From DAOUBF01 sp034432795 (lineage in GTDB: Bacteria > Chloroflexota > Anaerolineae > DSLN01), in contig DAOUBF010000078.1 of the NCBI GenBank assembly GCA_034432795.1, forward strand, positions 141,464 through 205,463: a stretch of 64,000 nucleotides of DNA, given 5' to 3'. The notes beneath the pieces are model-generated. The model did not search any database. It saw only the letters and a list, made by a program, of their open reading frames with translations, and was not told where the DNA came from. The position numbers and the translations under genes are program-made. Below are positions 41,361 to 49,810 of the stretch, one piece after another (the stretch's first letter is position 1; every line of letters begins with the position of its first letter).

Positions 41361-42383
41361 TTACGCATCCCCCGTCTTCCGTCCCCCGTCGTCCGTCCTG
41401 ATCGGCTGGGGGTACAGGTGACAACGCACCAGGTGCCCCCGCCCCACCTCCACCATGACCGGGTCCACCTGCCGGCACACGTCCATGACGAAGGGGCAGC
41501 GCGTGTGGAAGCTACAGCCGCTGGGGACGTTCACTGGGCTGGGGATCTCGCCGGTGGAGATGACCTTCTTGGGTTTAAGCGCTTCCTCCTCCGCCGAGAC
41601 CACCGGGATGGAGGAGAGCAACATCTGGGTGTAGGGGTGCAGGGGGCTTTGGAAGAACTCCGCTGCCTCCGCCACCTCGCAAATCTTGCCCAGGTACATG
41701 ATGGCCACCCGTGAGGCCACGTTGCGCATCAGGCTCAGGTCGTGGGTGATGAACAGGTACGACAGGTGAAACTCCCGCTGCAAGCGCAGCAACAAGTTGA
41801 TCGTCTTGGCCTGAACCGAGACATCCAACGCGGAGGTCGGCTCATCCAGGATGACCAGCGACGGCTCTGTCGCCAGGGCACGGGCAATCGCCACGATCTG
41901 CTTCTCCCCACCGCTGAGCATGTGAGGGTACTTATACATATACTCCGGCGGCAGGCCCACGATCTCCAGCAGGTGGATGACCTGCTCCAGCCGGTTCTTG
42001 TCCGGCTGGTGGATGCGCAGGGGCATCTCCAAAATCTGTTTGATGCTCTGCCTGGGGTTCAGGGACGATCCCGGATCCTGAAACACGATCTGGATGGCCT
42101 TGCGCAGGTGCAGGGGGCGCTGTTTGCCGTTCTGGAACAGGTCCTCGCCGCGAAAGCGAATGCTCCCGGCGGTGGGCCGGTACATGCCCACCACCGTATA
42201 GGCCACCGTGCTCTTGCCGGAGCCGCTCTCTCCCACCAGGCCGAAGGTCTCCCCTTCGCGCACGGCGAAGGAGACGCCATCCACCGCCTTGACCGTGATG
42301 GGCTGGCCACGGTTCAGCCAGCCTGTGCGGCCCACCACGAAGTACTTCTTCAGGTCGCTGACGGTGAGGATGTCGTCGGTCAT
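41361..42383 (-). CDS. Oligopeptide ABC transporter ATPase (DppF/OppF type)
   Basis: A 340-residue cytoplasmic ATPase energising uptake. Walker A GLVGESGSGKSTVAY, Q-loop FQDPGSSLNPR, signature LSGGEKQIVAIARAL, Walker B LVILDEPTSALDVS and H-loop FITHDLS are all present, and the C-terminal oligopeptide cysteine motif reads GCSFHTRCPFVMDVC. The ATG overlaps the DppD stop in an ATGA. The last residues, RTDDGGRKTGDA, are encoded by the heptad repeat at 41374-41400 and are not conserved. It pairs with the DppD-type ATPase. Confidence 0.94.
   Translation of the reverse strand: MTDDILTVSDLKKYFVVGRTGWLNRGQPITVKAVDGVSFAVREGETFGLVGESGSGKSTVAYTVVGMYRPTAGSIRFRGEDLFQNGKQRPLHLRKAIQIVFQDPGSSLNPRQSIKQILEMPLRIHQPDKNRLEQVIHLLEIVGLPPEYMYKYPHMLSGGEKQIVAIARALATEPSLVILDEPTSALDVSVQAKTINLLLRLQREFHLSYLFITHDLSLMRNVASRVAIMYLGKICEVAEAAEFFQSPLHPYTQMLLSSIPVVSAEEEALKPKKVISTGEIPSPVNVPSGCSFHTRCPFVMDVCRQVDPVMVEVGRGHLVRCHLYPQPIRTDDGGRKTGDA
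41374..41400. repeat. Heptad repeat encoding the C-terminus of the DppF-type ATPase
   Basis: GTCTTCC-GTCCCCC-GTCGTCC-GTCCTG units occupy the end of the coding sequence, upstream of the stop at 41361-41363. Confidence 0.7.
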
Positions 42384-43411
42384 GGCGCCCTTCCGCTCAA
42401 TCCGTTCCCAGAATCCGTTGACAGCCGATCCCGGTAAAGGAAGCAGGCCACAGCATGGCCGTTGCCCACGTGGTAGGCCGGGGGCTTCTCGTTGCGGCAG
42501 ATGTCCATGACGTGCGGGCAGCGCGGATGGAAGCGGCAACCTGGAGGCGGGTCACGGTAGTCGGGAATACGTCCGGGGATGCCGCTGGCGATGCCGCCCC
42601 CGGTGAGGCGCGGGACGGTGCTGAGCAGCGCCTGGGTATAGGGGTGCAGGGGCTGGGAGAACAGCGTCTCTGTCGCTGCCACCTCTACCATGTTCCCCGC
42701 GTACATGACGTACACGCGGTCGGTCATCTCGCGCACGATGCCCAGGGTGTGGGTGATCAGGATAATAGAGGTGTTTCTCTCCTCCACCAGCCGCCGCAGC
42801 AGCCGCAGGATCTGGTCCTGAATGGTCACATCCAGCGAGGTGCCCGGCTCATCGGCGATGAGCAACTCTGGGCCGGTGGCCAGGGCCATGCTGATGCACA
42901 CGCGCTGGCGCATCCCCCCGCTGAGCTGGATGGGATAGCTGCGCAACAGCCGTTCGGGGTCGGCCAGGGCCACCTCCTGCAGTGCCTTCACTGCCCGCTC
43001 ATGCACCTCCTGCCGTGATAAGGGCCTGCCATTGGGCGAAGCGTGGGCGATCACCGTGCCCAACTGCTCGCCGATGCTGAACACCGGGTTCAGCGCCGCC
43101 GTCGGGTCCTGGAAGATCATGGAGATGCCCCGCCCCCGCACGTTCCTCAGCTCGTCAGCGCTCATTTTGAGGATGTCGCGGCCCTTGAAGTAAATCTCGC
43201 CCCTGGGGATGAGCGCGGGGGGCATGGGGAGCACGCGCAGGATGGCCTTCATCAGGGTGGTCTTGCCGCAGCCCGTCTCGCCTACCAGGCCGACCTTTTC
43301 CCCGCTGAACATATGGAAGTTGACGCCATCCAGCACCTTCAAGCGCCCGCCGTACACGGCGAACTGCACATACAGGTCGCGCACATCCAGCAGCAGCGGC
43401 CCGGCGCCCAT
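42380..43411 (-). CDS. Oligopeptide ABC transporter ATPase (DppD/OppD type)
   Basis: A 343-residue ATPase with Walker A GLVGETGCGKTTLMKA, Q-loop FQDPTAALNPVF, signature LSGGMRQRVCISMAL, Walker B LLIADEPGTSLDVT and the cysteine motif GCRFHPRCPHVMDIC near the C-terminus. It forms a heterodimer with the DppF-type protein at 41361. Its final residues (DRLSTDSGNGLSGRAP) are encoded by a dispersed repeat at 42398-42426 also seen at 52919-52947, so the natural C-terminus has been replaced. Confidence 0.94.
   Translation of the reverse strand: MGAGPLLLDVRDLYVQFAVYGGRLKVLDGVNFHMFSGEKVGLVGETGCGKTTLMKAILRVLPMPPALIPRGEIYFKGRDILKMSADELRNVRGRGISMIFQDPTAALNPVFSIGEQLGTVIAHASPNGRPLSRQEVHERAVKALQEVALADPERLLRSYPIQLSGGMRQRVCISMALATGPELLIADEPGTSLDVTIQDQILRLLRRLVEERNTSIILITHTLGIVREMTDRVYVMYAGNMVEVAATETLFSQPLHPYTQALLSTVPRLTGGGIASGIPGRIPDYRDPPPGCRFHPRCPHVMDICRNEKPPAYHVGNGHAVACFLYRDRLSTDSGNGLSGRAP
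42398..42426 (-). repeat. Repeat variant at the dppD 3' end
   Basis: Plus-strand CAATCCGTTCCCAGAATCCG followed by TTGACAGCC matches 52919-52947 with one difference. The CGGATT core is shared with the other dispersed repeats. It encodes the last residues of DppD. Confidence 0.85.
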
Positions 43412-43413
43412 CC

Positions 43414-44355
43414 TTACACCCCCTCCGCTGCGAACATATCGCGCACGCCGTCGCCCAACAGATTAAAGCCCAGAACGACGACCACGATCGCCAGCGCCGG
43501 AAACACGGCGATCCACCACTGGTCGGGCAGGTAGCGCGCCCCGTCCGCCACCATCGTCCCCAGGCTGGGTTCCGGCGGCTGCACCCCCAGCCCCACGAAG
43601 CTGAGCATGGAGCCGATGATGATCACCCAGGCCATGTCCAGGCTCATCTTGGTGAACACGGGGGAGAGCGTGTTGGGCAAGATTTCACGGAAAAGGATGT
43701 GGGGGGTGCTGGCGCCGGTGATCTCGGCGGCGGTGACAAAGTACTCGTTGCGCAAGGCGCTGGTCAGGCTGTACACCAGCCGCGTGTACCAGGGCCACCA
43801 CATCAGCGACACCGCCAACATGCCATTCCACAGGTTCGGCTCCAACACCGAGGCCACCGCCAACGCCAGGATCAGGGGGGGCACGCCCAGGAAGATGTCG
43901 GTGATGCGCATGATAAGGGTGTCTATCCAGGTGCCGTGAAAGTAACCGGCGATCAGCCCCAGGAGCACGCCCGGCGGCACGACCAGGGCCAGCACCACCA
44001 CGCCCATCAACAGCGACGAGCGCAGGCCGAAGATGATCCGGCTCAGGATGTCCCGCCCGATCTGATCCGTGCCGAACAGGTGCTGCAGGCTGGGGGGTTT
44101 CTTGGCGTTGGCGAAGTCGGTGAACGGCCCGGCGTGCCGGGGGTAGGGCGCCACCACCGGCGCAAACACGGCCAGAAGCACCAGCACCACCACCGTCACC
44201 AGCCCCACGATAGACAGCGGGTTGCGCGAGAACTTGTACCAGGCCCGGCCCAGGTTCTCGCGGCGGCTCTCCCGCTCCAATTGCCGGATCTGCTGAGCTG
44301 TGAATGTCCGGGTGAGGTCCAGACCCACCTGTGCCTGTTCAGCCATCTCACTCAC
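43414..44355 (-). CDS. Oligopeptide ABC transporter permease (DppC type)
   Basis: A 313-residue membrane permease with a cytoplasmic N-terminus (LERESRRENLGRAWYKFSRN) and six hydrophobic helices, starting PLSIVGLVTVVVLVLLAVF. The DppC hallmark FGTDQIGRDILSRIIFG and the EAA-type loop EITGASTPHILFREILPNTLSPV are present. It forms the channel with the DppB-type permease, whose gene overlaps its start by eight bases. Confidence 0.93.
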   Translation of the reverse strand: MSEMAEQAQVGLDLTRTFTAQQIRQLERESRRENLGRAWYKFSRNPLSIVGLVTVVVLVLLAVFAPVVAPYPRHAGPFTDFANAKKPPSLQHLFGTDQIGRDILSRIIFGLRSSLLMGVVVLALVVPPGVLLGLIAGYFHGTWIDTLIMRITDIFLGVPPLILALAVASVLEPNLWNGMLAVSLMWWPWYTRLVYSLTSALRNEYFVTAAEITGASTPHILFREILPNTLSPVFTKMSLDMAWVIIIGSMLSFVGLGVQPPEPSLGTMVADGARYLPDQWWIAVFPALAIVVVVLGFNLLGDGVRDMFAAEGV

Positions 44356-45376
44356 TCCTTGCCGCCCGCAACCGGATGCGCGGGTCCAACTGGGCCACGA
44401 TCACGTCCACCAGGATGTTGGCCAGGATGAAGGCCGCCCCCAACACCAGGATCACCGCCGAGATCGCGTTGAGGTCCTTGTGCAGCATGGCCGTCATGCC
44501 GTAGCGCGCCAGCCCCGGCCAGTTGAAGATCAATTCCACCAGGAAGGCGATGCTCAGCGTGGCGGCGATGTCCAGCCCCAGGATGGAGACGGTGGGGATG
44601 AGCGAGGGCTTGAGCAGGAAGCGCCCCATAACGATGCGTTCGGGAACCCCCAGGGCACGCGCCGCCGCAATGTAATCCTTGTTCAGGTTATCCGCCATGC
44701 TGGCGCGGGTGATCCGCGCCTCCTGCGCAATGGAGCCCATCGCCAGGGAGAGCGCGGGCAGCACAATGTGCTTGAGCGCGTCCGCGAACGTCCCTACCTG
44801 CCCGGCCAGGAGCGCGTCCAGCGTGACCAGGCCGGTGATCGTGGGCGGCGCGGGGACGTTCTCGCTCAGCCGGCCAATGATGGGGAACCATTTGAGCGTG
44901 AAGCCGAACAGCAGCACAAACAGGATGGCGAAGACAAACGAGGGCGTGACCACCCCGGCATAGGAGAACAGGCGCACCAGGTTGTCAATCCAGGTGTCCT
45001 TATAGCGCGCCGAAAGCGTCCCCAGGCCGATCCCGCCCACCGCCGAAAGCACGCCGGAAAACAGCACCAACTCCAGCGAGGCCGGGAAAAACTCCTGGAT
45101 GTCCCTGGTCACGGGCCGCTGCGTCACCAGCGACAGGCCGAAATCCCCCTGGAGGGCATCGCGCAGCCAGTAGCCATACTGCACCACCAGCGGCTGGTCC
45201 AGGTGCATCTGCGCCCGCAGGCGGTCCACCACCCACTGTGGCGCCCGCGCCCCCACCGCCATCCGCGCCGGGTCGCCGGGCATCACCCGCGCGATGATGA
45301 AGATCACAATGGACAGCCCAAACAAGACGAAAACCGCGTGTACCAAACGGCGAACCAGGAAACTGAGTAACGACAT
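44348..45376 (-). CDS. Oligopeptide ABC transporter permease (DppB type)
   Basis: A 342-residue permease beginning with the typical DppB helix FLVRRLVHAVFVLFGLSIVIF. The periplasm-facing MPGDPARMAVGARAP, six helices and the EAA loop ALGVPERIVMGRFLLKPSLIPTV are as in the family. It is the first permease after the binding protein gene. The gap between them (45377-45648) holds C/G-rich and GGGGCGAGGC repeats. Confidence 0.93.
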   Translation of the reverse strand: MSLLSFLVRRLVHAVFVLFGLSIVIFIIARVMPGDPARMAVGARAPQWVVDRLRAQMHLDQPLVVQYGYWLRDALQGDFGLSLVTQRPVTRDIQEFFPASLELVLFSGVLSAVGGIGLGTLSARYKDTWIDNLVRLFSYAGVVTPSFVFAILFVLLFGFTLKWFPIIGRLSENVPAPPTITGLVTLDALLAGQVGTFADALKHIVLPALSLAMGSIAQEARITRASMADNLNKDYIAAARALGVPERIVMGRFLLKPSLIPTVSILGLDIAATLSIAFLVELIFNWPGLARYGMTAMLHKDLNAISAVILVLGAAFILANILVDVIVAQLDPRIRLRAARSE

Positions 45377-45397
45377 CTTCCCCTCGATCGTTCACAC

Positions 45398-45648
45398 CCC
45401 TGTTTACCGAACCAGTACCGGGCCCCCAGTACCGGGCTGAAGCCCGGTTCTCACCCTCCTCCCCCCTCTGTGGGGGGTTGGGTGGGGGGTAATCACCCCC
45501 TCCCTGACCCTCCCCCATCAAGGGGGAGAGAAGTAGCCCCCCCTCTGTGGGAGGGAAGTAGCCCTCTCCCCCCTCTATGGGGGAGGTTGGGGTGGAGGGA
45601 GGGGCGAGGCAGCGCCTCGCCCCTACATCGTCTATCCTCCTCCGTCCT
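45398..45648. repeat. Repeat block between binding protein and permease genes
   Basis: This stretch contains CAGTACCGGGC repeats (about 45411-45445), C/G-rich units (45456-45600), the GGGGCGAGGC-AGC-GCCTCGCCCC hairpin (45601-45623) and heptad-like units. It interrupts the transporter operon and might lower expression of the membrane genes relative to the binding protein. Confidence 0.7.
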
Positions 45649-47367
45649 CTATGGGCAATCCACGCCGATATGCGCCGCGAAGAGCTGATAGCCCATCACC
45701 ACGCTGCTCTCGCCCCGCGTCGCCGGCCAGTCCACGCAGGTGCGGTAGGCGTGCTTCTCCACCTGGTCGTAGATGAAGATGGAGGGCGCCAGTTCGGCGA
45801 TCCGCTGCTGGATCTTGGCGTACTTGGCGAAGCGCTCATTCTGATCCAGTGTGGCCAGGGCGTCCTCAATGGCGGCATCCAACTCCTTATCCTGCAGCCA
45901 CTCGTTCTGCTGCCAGGTGCCCGTGGTGCTGGAGTGGTAGCGTTGCTTCAGCATCAGCCCCGCCTCCGGCAGGTCCGAGGAAACATAGATGGTGGCGATG
46001 TGCGGCGCGGTCTCCAGCTTGCTGGTGTTCTCCACCATGCTCAGCCAGGGGACCTTGACCACATTCACCTTAATGCCGATGTCCGCCATATTGGACTGGA
46101 ACAGCAGCGCCCACTTCTCCTCATCGGGCACCTCGGCCACCCAGTGCACATCCACCGGATACTTGTCCAGTTCGTTGGCGTACTTGCACTGGGCCAACTC
46201 CTCCCGGGCCTTATCCAGGTCGCGGTGGAAGGTGAACACGTTAGGGTCGTGCCCCGCCAGCGTGGCCGGCACCGGTCCCACCATCTGCTTGGTGCCCGGC
46301 CACTCCAGGCTGACCGCTGCCTCATAGTCAAAGGCCCAGGCCATGGCCCGGCGGCAGTGGATGTCATCCGTGGGCGGCTTCTTGGTGTTGATCATGTAGT
46401 AGAACGACGACATGGAAGGCAGGGCGGCGATCTTCACGCCCTCAATCTGCTCCAGCGCCTTGTACGCTTCAAAAGATTGCCACTGGTCGGAGATCTCCAG
46501 TTCCTTGTTCTCCATCAGGCTGCGCACGGTGACGGCCTCGGTCGTGCCGATGAAGCGCACCTCATCGGGGGCGTTGGGATGGAACTGGCCCCACCAGTCG
46601 GTGAACTTCTCCATGAGGAGATACTGCTCCAGGGGGAACTCCTTGACCATGTACGGCCCGGAGCCGGCGTCGTGGGTCTGCAACCATTCCTTGCCGTAGT
46701 CGCCGTTCTCGCCATACGGCCCCTCTGGCTTGGTGTGCTGGCGCACCAGGGCCTCGTTGACGATGTACAGGCGCACCAGGCTGGGCAGGAACAGCGCGCT
46801 GGGCTTCTCCAGCTTGAACTCCACCGTGGCGTCATCCACTGCCCTGACGCTGGCCACGCCTGGCGTGACCAGGTAGGCATAGCCCTCGCCGATGGTCTTC
46901 AGACGATTGAAGCTGTACACCACGTCGCTGGCCTTGAGCGGCGTGCCGTCGTGGAACTTCACCCCCTTGCGCAGATGGAAGGTATAGGTCAACCCATCCG
47001 GCGACACATCCCAACTCTCCGCCAGCCAGGGGTCAATGCCGCCCTTGGCGTTGGGGAACACCAGCGTATCGTACAGGTTCGCCAACGACGTGGAGCCGAC
47101 GTAGTCGTTGCCCACAGCGGGGTCAATGCGGTTCGGCCATGAGAACGTAATCCGCAGGACACGCTTCTTCGCCGGGGCCTGCGTGGCGGCGGGTGCCTGG
47201 GTCGCTGGGGCCTGCGTGGCCGCTGGCGCCTGGGTGGCTGGCGCCTGAGTGGCCGGCGCCTGCGTGGGGGGCGCGGGCGTGGCCTGGGGCGCACACTGCG
47301 TGGCCAGCAGGCTGAACACGCTTAAAAGGGCAGCGAGGACAATCACGGGTTTGCGTGCCATGCTCAT
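45649..47367 (-). CDS. Oligopeptide ABC transporter substrate-binding protein (family 5)
   Basis: A 572-residue extracytoplasmic binding protein. The signal VIVLAALLSVFSLLATQCAP ends in a cysteine likely to be lipidated, although Q at -1 departs from the usual lipobox. A 40-residue linker of ATQAPA repeats (about residues 30-68) holds the protein off the membrane. The SBP_bac_5 domain follows with LYDTLVFPNAKGG, LAESWDVSPDGLTYTFHLRKGVKFHDG and IHCRRAMAWAFDY. The start at 47367 has GGAGGAG upstream. Neighbouring hydantoinases suggest a substrate such as cyclic amides or peptides. Confidence 0.93.
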   Translation of the reverse strand: MSMARKPVIVLAALLSVFSLLATQCAPQATPAPPTQAPATQAPATQAPAATQAPATQAPAATQAPAKKRVLRITFSWPNRIDPAVGNDYVGSTSLANLYDTLVFPNAKGGIDPWLAESWDVSPDGLTYTFHLRKGVKFHDGTPLKASDVVYSFNRLKTIGEGYAYLVTPGVASVRAVDDATVEFKLEKPSALFLPSLVRLYIVNEALVRQHTKPEGPYGENGDYGKEWLQTHDAGSGPYMVKEFPLEQYLLMEKFTDWWGQFHPNAPDEVRFIGTTEAVTVRSLMENKELEISDQWQSFEAYKALEQIEGVKIAALPSMSSFYYMINTKKPPTDDIHCRRAMAWAFDYEAAVSLEWPGTKQMVGPVPATLAGHDPNVFTFHRDLDKAREELAQCKYANELDKYPVDVHWVAEVPDEEKWALLFQSNMADIGIKVNVVKVPWLSMVENTSKLETAPHIATIYVSSDLPEAGLMLKQRYHSSTTGTWQQNEWLQDKELDAAIEDALATLDQNERFAKYAKIQQRIAELAPSIFIYDQVEKHAYRTCVDWPATRGESSVVMGYQLFAAHIGVDCP

Positions 47368-47401
47368 CTCTCCTCCTTTTTCTGGCATCCTGGACGGCTG
47401 A

Positions 47402-47429
47402 ACCCAGTACCGGTGCTCACAGTTCGGTT
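47402..47429 (-). repeat. 28-bp dispersed repeat shared with 21994-22021
   Basis: On the minus strand it reads AACCGAACTGTGAGCACCGG then TACTGGGT. It lies in the leader of the binding-protein gene and matches the copy beside endonuclease V at 26 of 28 bases. Confidence 0.8.
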
Positions 47430-47566
47430 GCTGGGCTTGCACAGTACAAACGCACCAGCGACCGTCTGCATAGACGGCCTTCACGACCTGATTGAACCCA
47501 TAACGGTATCCTTCAATAAGCCTGCCTCCTTTCGTTCTGGAATCTTCCGCAGGGCCGTGCCGTGCG

Positions 47567-48112
47567 CTAGGCACGCGACTGCATCGCACGCGCCCAAATG
47601 ACCACACACGGCTCGTCGCCTGGATTGCTCCAGGTGTGGGGCTGGAGCGCATCATAGTGGATGCTATCACCGGTGGCTAAAGTGAATTGCTCTCCCCCCA
47701 CTGTGACAGTTAACTTTCCGGCGAGCACAAAAGCGAACTCCTCACCCGCGAACAGCGCCATCTGGCGGGGGGGCACGTGCGGCTCCAGCGTCACCCGTTC
47801 CACCTCCAGCCGGTTGCTCCCCTCCGGAGTAAGCGGCAGACGTTCCGCAGCGGTGGCCTGGGGCAGGTGATCCGGCTGCCCTTCGGCGCGCATCACATAG
47901 GCCACCTCGGCCTCGGTCTCAAAAAAGGTGCGCACGCCCACATTCAGGGCTTTGGCGATGCCCATCAAAGTCGCCAGCGAGGGGGTGGTCTTATCCCGCT
48001 CCACCTGGGACAGATAGCTGATAGAGAGATTGGTCCTCTCGCTCAGATCTGCCAGGGTTAGCCCCTGCTCAATGCGCAACTCCTTGATCCGTTCGCCTAT
48101 GCTCTGTGCCAC
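47567..48112 (-). CDS. XRE-cupin transcriptional regulator, copy 1
   Basis: A 181-residue regulator with an N-terminal XRE helix-turn-helix (IGERIKELRIEQGLTLADLSERTNLSISYLSQVE, residues 4-38) and a C-terminal cupin (about 110-178) with PRQMALFAGEEFAFVLAG and GDSIHYDALQPHTWSN, where histidines may bind metal. Proteins of this class (PuuR, HipB-like) often sense small amines, amino acids or sulfur compounds. The start codon is GTG at 48110-48112. It is upstream of the peptide transporter and hydantoinase genes in the same direction and is their most likely regulator. Confidence 0.9.
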   Translation of the reverse strand: MAQSIGERIKELRIEQGLTLADLSERTNLSISYLSQVERDKTTPSLATLMGIAKALNVGVRTFFETEAEVAYVMRAEGQPDHLPQATAAERLPLTPEGSNRLEVERVTLEPHVPPRQMALFAGEEFAFVLAGKLTVTVGGEQFTLATGDSIHYDALQPHTWSNPGDEPCVVIWARAMQSRA

Positions 48113-48199
48113 CGGCAGTTACACGTTTCTTTTGGATGTCCCTAAATAAACAGACCCAGGCCAGGCCTGAAAGTTGCGGACGGGCCGGCTAGGGTCTTG

Positions 48200-48763
48200 T
48201 CAAAACAGCGAGGGCGAGATCAACGCGACCGCCACCACCGGCTGGTTGCTGCGGTTCTCCAGCCGATGCTTGACCGTTGACTTAAAATAGACGCTGTCCC
48301 CCGGATACAGGTCGTAGAATGTATCGCCGATGCGCAACCGCAGGACACCTTCCAGGACGTAGATAAACTCCTCGCCCATGTGGGCCCGGAACTCATCGGT
48401 GGGGAGGGCCTCATTGGCGGGCCGGATCGTCAGCAGGAAAGCCCCCAGGGCCGCGTGGGAAAACTTCGCCGAGAGCACGGAATAGGTGATCGCCGATCCC
48501 TCAAAATGCACACTCTCGCGGTTCGTCCAGCGCGTCACTTTGGTGGCATTCGTGCCATCCGGGAAGAAATCCGTGACTTTGACGCCCAGCGCCTGAGCGA
48601 TGGCATACAACATGGACACAGAGGGGGCGGCTTTGTTGCGCTCAAGCTGGGAGAGGAAGCCGGGCGTGCATCCACTGCGCCGGGCCACTTCTTCCAACGT
48701 CAGCCCGCGCTGGACGCGCAGTTCCTTGATCATACGGCCGGGGCTTGGGATTGTGGTGTCCAT
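48200..48763 (-). CDS. XRE-cupin transcriptional regulator, copy 2
   Basis: A 187-residue paralogue with helix-turn-helix PGRMIKELRVQRGLTLEEVARRSG and CTPGFLSQLERNKAAPSV, then a cupin with AHMGEEFIYVLEGVLRLRIGD, YPGDSVYFKSTVKHRLEN. The ATG at 48761-48763 lies exactly where transcription should begin from a perfect promoter (48770-48798), so the mRNA is probably leaderless. The ATG at 48769, six bases upstream, would be outside such a transcript. Copy 1 follows 87 bases downstream. Confidence 0.9.
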   Translation of the reverse strand: MDTTIPSPGRMIKELRVQRGLTLEEVARRSGCTPGFLSQLERNKAAPSVSMLYAIAQALGVKVTDFFPDGTNATKVTRWTNRESVHFEGSAITYSVLSAKFSHAALGAFLLTIRPANEALPTDEFRAHMGEEFIYVLEGVLRLRIGDTFYDLYPGDSVYFKSTVKHRLENRSNQPVVAVALISPSLF

Positions 48764-48769
48764 AAACAT

Positions 48770-48798
48770 ATTATACCATGACTTCAATTTTGTGTCAA
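48770..48798 (-). promoter_or_regulatory. Perfect sigma-70 promoter for a leaderless XRE-cupin mRNA
   Basis: Minus-strand TTGACA (48793-48798) and TATAAT (48770-48775) are 17 bases apart. The A of the ATG at 48763 is the seventh base after the -10 box, the standard +1 position. Confidence 0.85.
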
Positions 48799-48910
48799 TA
48801 CCCAAGTTTATTTTGTAAAACTAAAGCCCCGCGTTTGCTTTATTGGGGTGTCCCTAAGAAGGATGAGGAAGCATGAATGGGAGAGGGAGTAATTCCCTTA
48901 AGCTGTTCGC

Positions 48911-49804
48911 TCAGGGGCGCAACGCCGGGTGTATCTTGACCTGCTGTGCCAGCGCCTGAACCGCCTCCGGCGGAAAGGCGCCGTCCTCCATCACCACCGC
49001 GCTCACCGCCCACCAGGGCGTGAGATCAAAGGTGCGATTCACCACGCTGACGCCCGGCGGCGCCTCTGCCCATACCTCCGCCGGGTCACGATCCACCACC
49101 GGCGGGGCCGGGGAAAGCGCCGCCGGCCAAACCTTATCGCGCCCGGCCAGCACCCTCACCGGGACGCCCCGCTGCCTAGCCAGCACGGCCAGCCCTGCGC
49201 TCCCGATCTTATTCACCACGCCCGCCGCCGCCAGCGCATCCGCCCCGATCCACACGGCATCCGCCTGGGCCAGGGCCTCATAGGCCGCTGCGTCCACAAC
49301 GAAGGTGACCGGCAGGCCACCGGCGGCCAGATCGCGCGCCAACGCCTGGCCTTCGTTCTGTGGTCGGCTCTCCGTACAGATGGCGCGGGCCACGCGACCC
49401 TGTGCATACCCCAGGCGCAGGGCCGCCGCCACCGCTGCGCTGGCCGAGTGGGTGAGGACAACGCTCAGCGGAGAGGTGGCGGCAACGACGTGCCGGGCAA
49501 TCGCCTGGGAGCTGGCCCGCAGGGCTTCGGCCCGCGCTTGTGCCGCCTGGCGGGCAGCCTGGCGCCAGTCCACCGGCCCGGCCTCCTCCACCGCCCACAG
49601 CACCTCGTTGGCCAGGTGGACCAGTGGCGCCATGGAGGGTTGTGCGGCGACTAAAGCAGGGATGAATGCGCTGAGCGCTTCGTGCGTGAAGTCATCGTGT
49701 TGTGCCAGTGCAGCGAGAGCCTCTGCCGCCCGGATGGCGATCGCCGTCGCGCCGGAACGGTTATCGGCAGCGGTCTCGGCCACGATGGTGCGCCAATCTG
49801 ACAT
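48911..49804 (-). CDS. Initiation factor 2B-like protein (eIF2B alpha / sugar-phosphate isomerase family)
   Basis: A 297-residue protein of the family containing eIF2B subunits, ribose-1,5-bisphosphate isomerase and MtnA. The N-terminal half is helical. The catalytic fold shows VVLTHSASAAVAAAL, CTESRPQNEGQALARDL, VVDAAAYEALAQADAVWIGADALAAAG and VVNKIGSAGLAVLARQRGVPV, the usual ESRP...EG and GAD markers. The actual substrate is not clear, as MtnA-specific residues cannot be confirmed. It follows pckA by six bases on the same transcript. Confidence 0.85.
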   Translation of the reverse strand: MSDWRTIVAETAADNRSGATAIAIRAAEALAALAQHDDFTHEALSAFIPALVAAQPSMAPLVHLANEVLWAVEEAGPVDWRQAARQAAQARAEALRASSQAIARHVVAATSPLSVVLTHSASAAVAAALRLGYAQGRVARAICTESRPQNEGQALARDLAAGGLPVTFVVDAAAYEALAQADAVWIGADALAAAGVVNKIGSAGLAVLARQRGVPVRVLAGRDKVWPAALSPAPPVVDRDPAEVWAEAPPGVSVVNRTFDLTPWWAVSAVVMEDGAFPPEAVQALAQQVKIHPALRP

Positions 49805-49810
49805 GACGCC

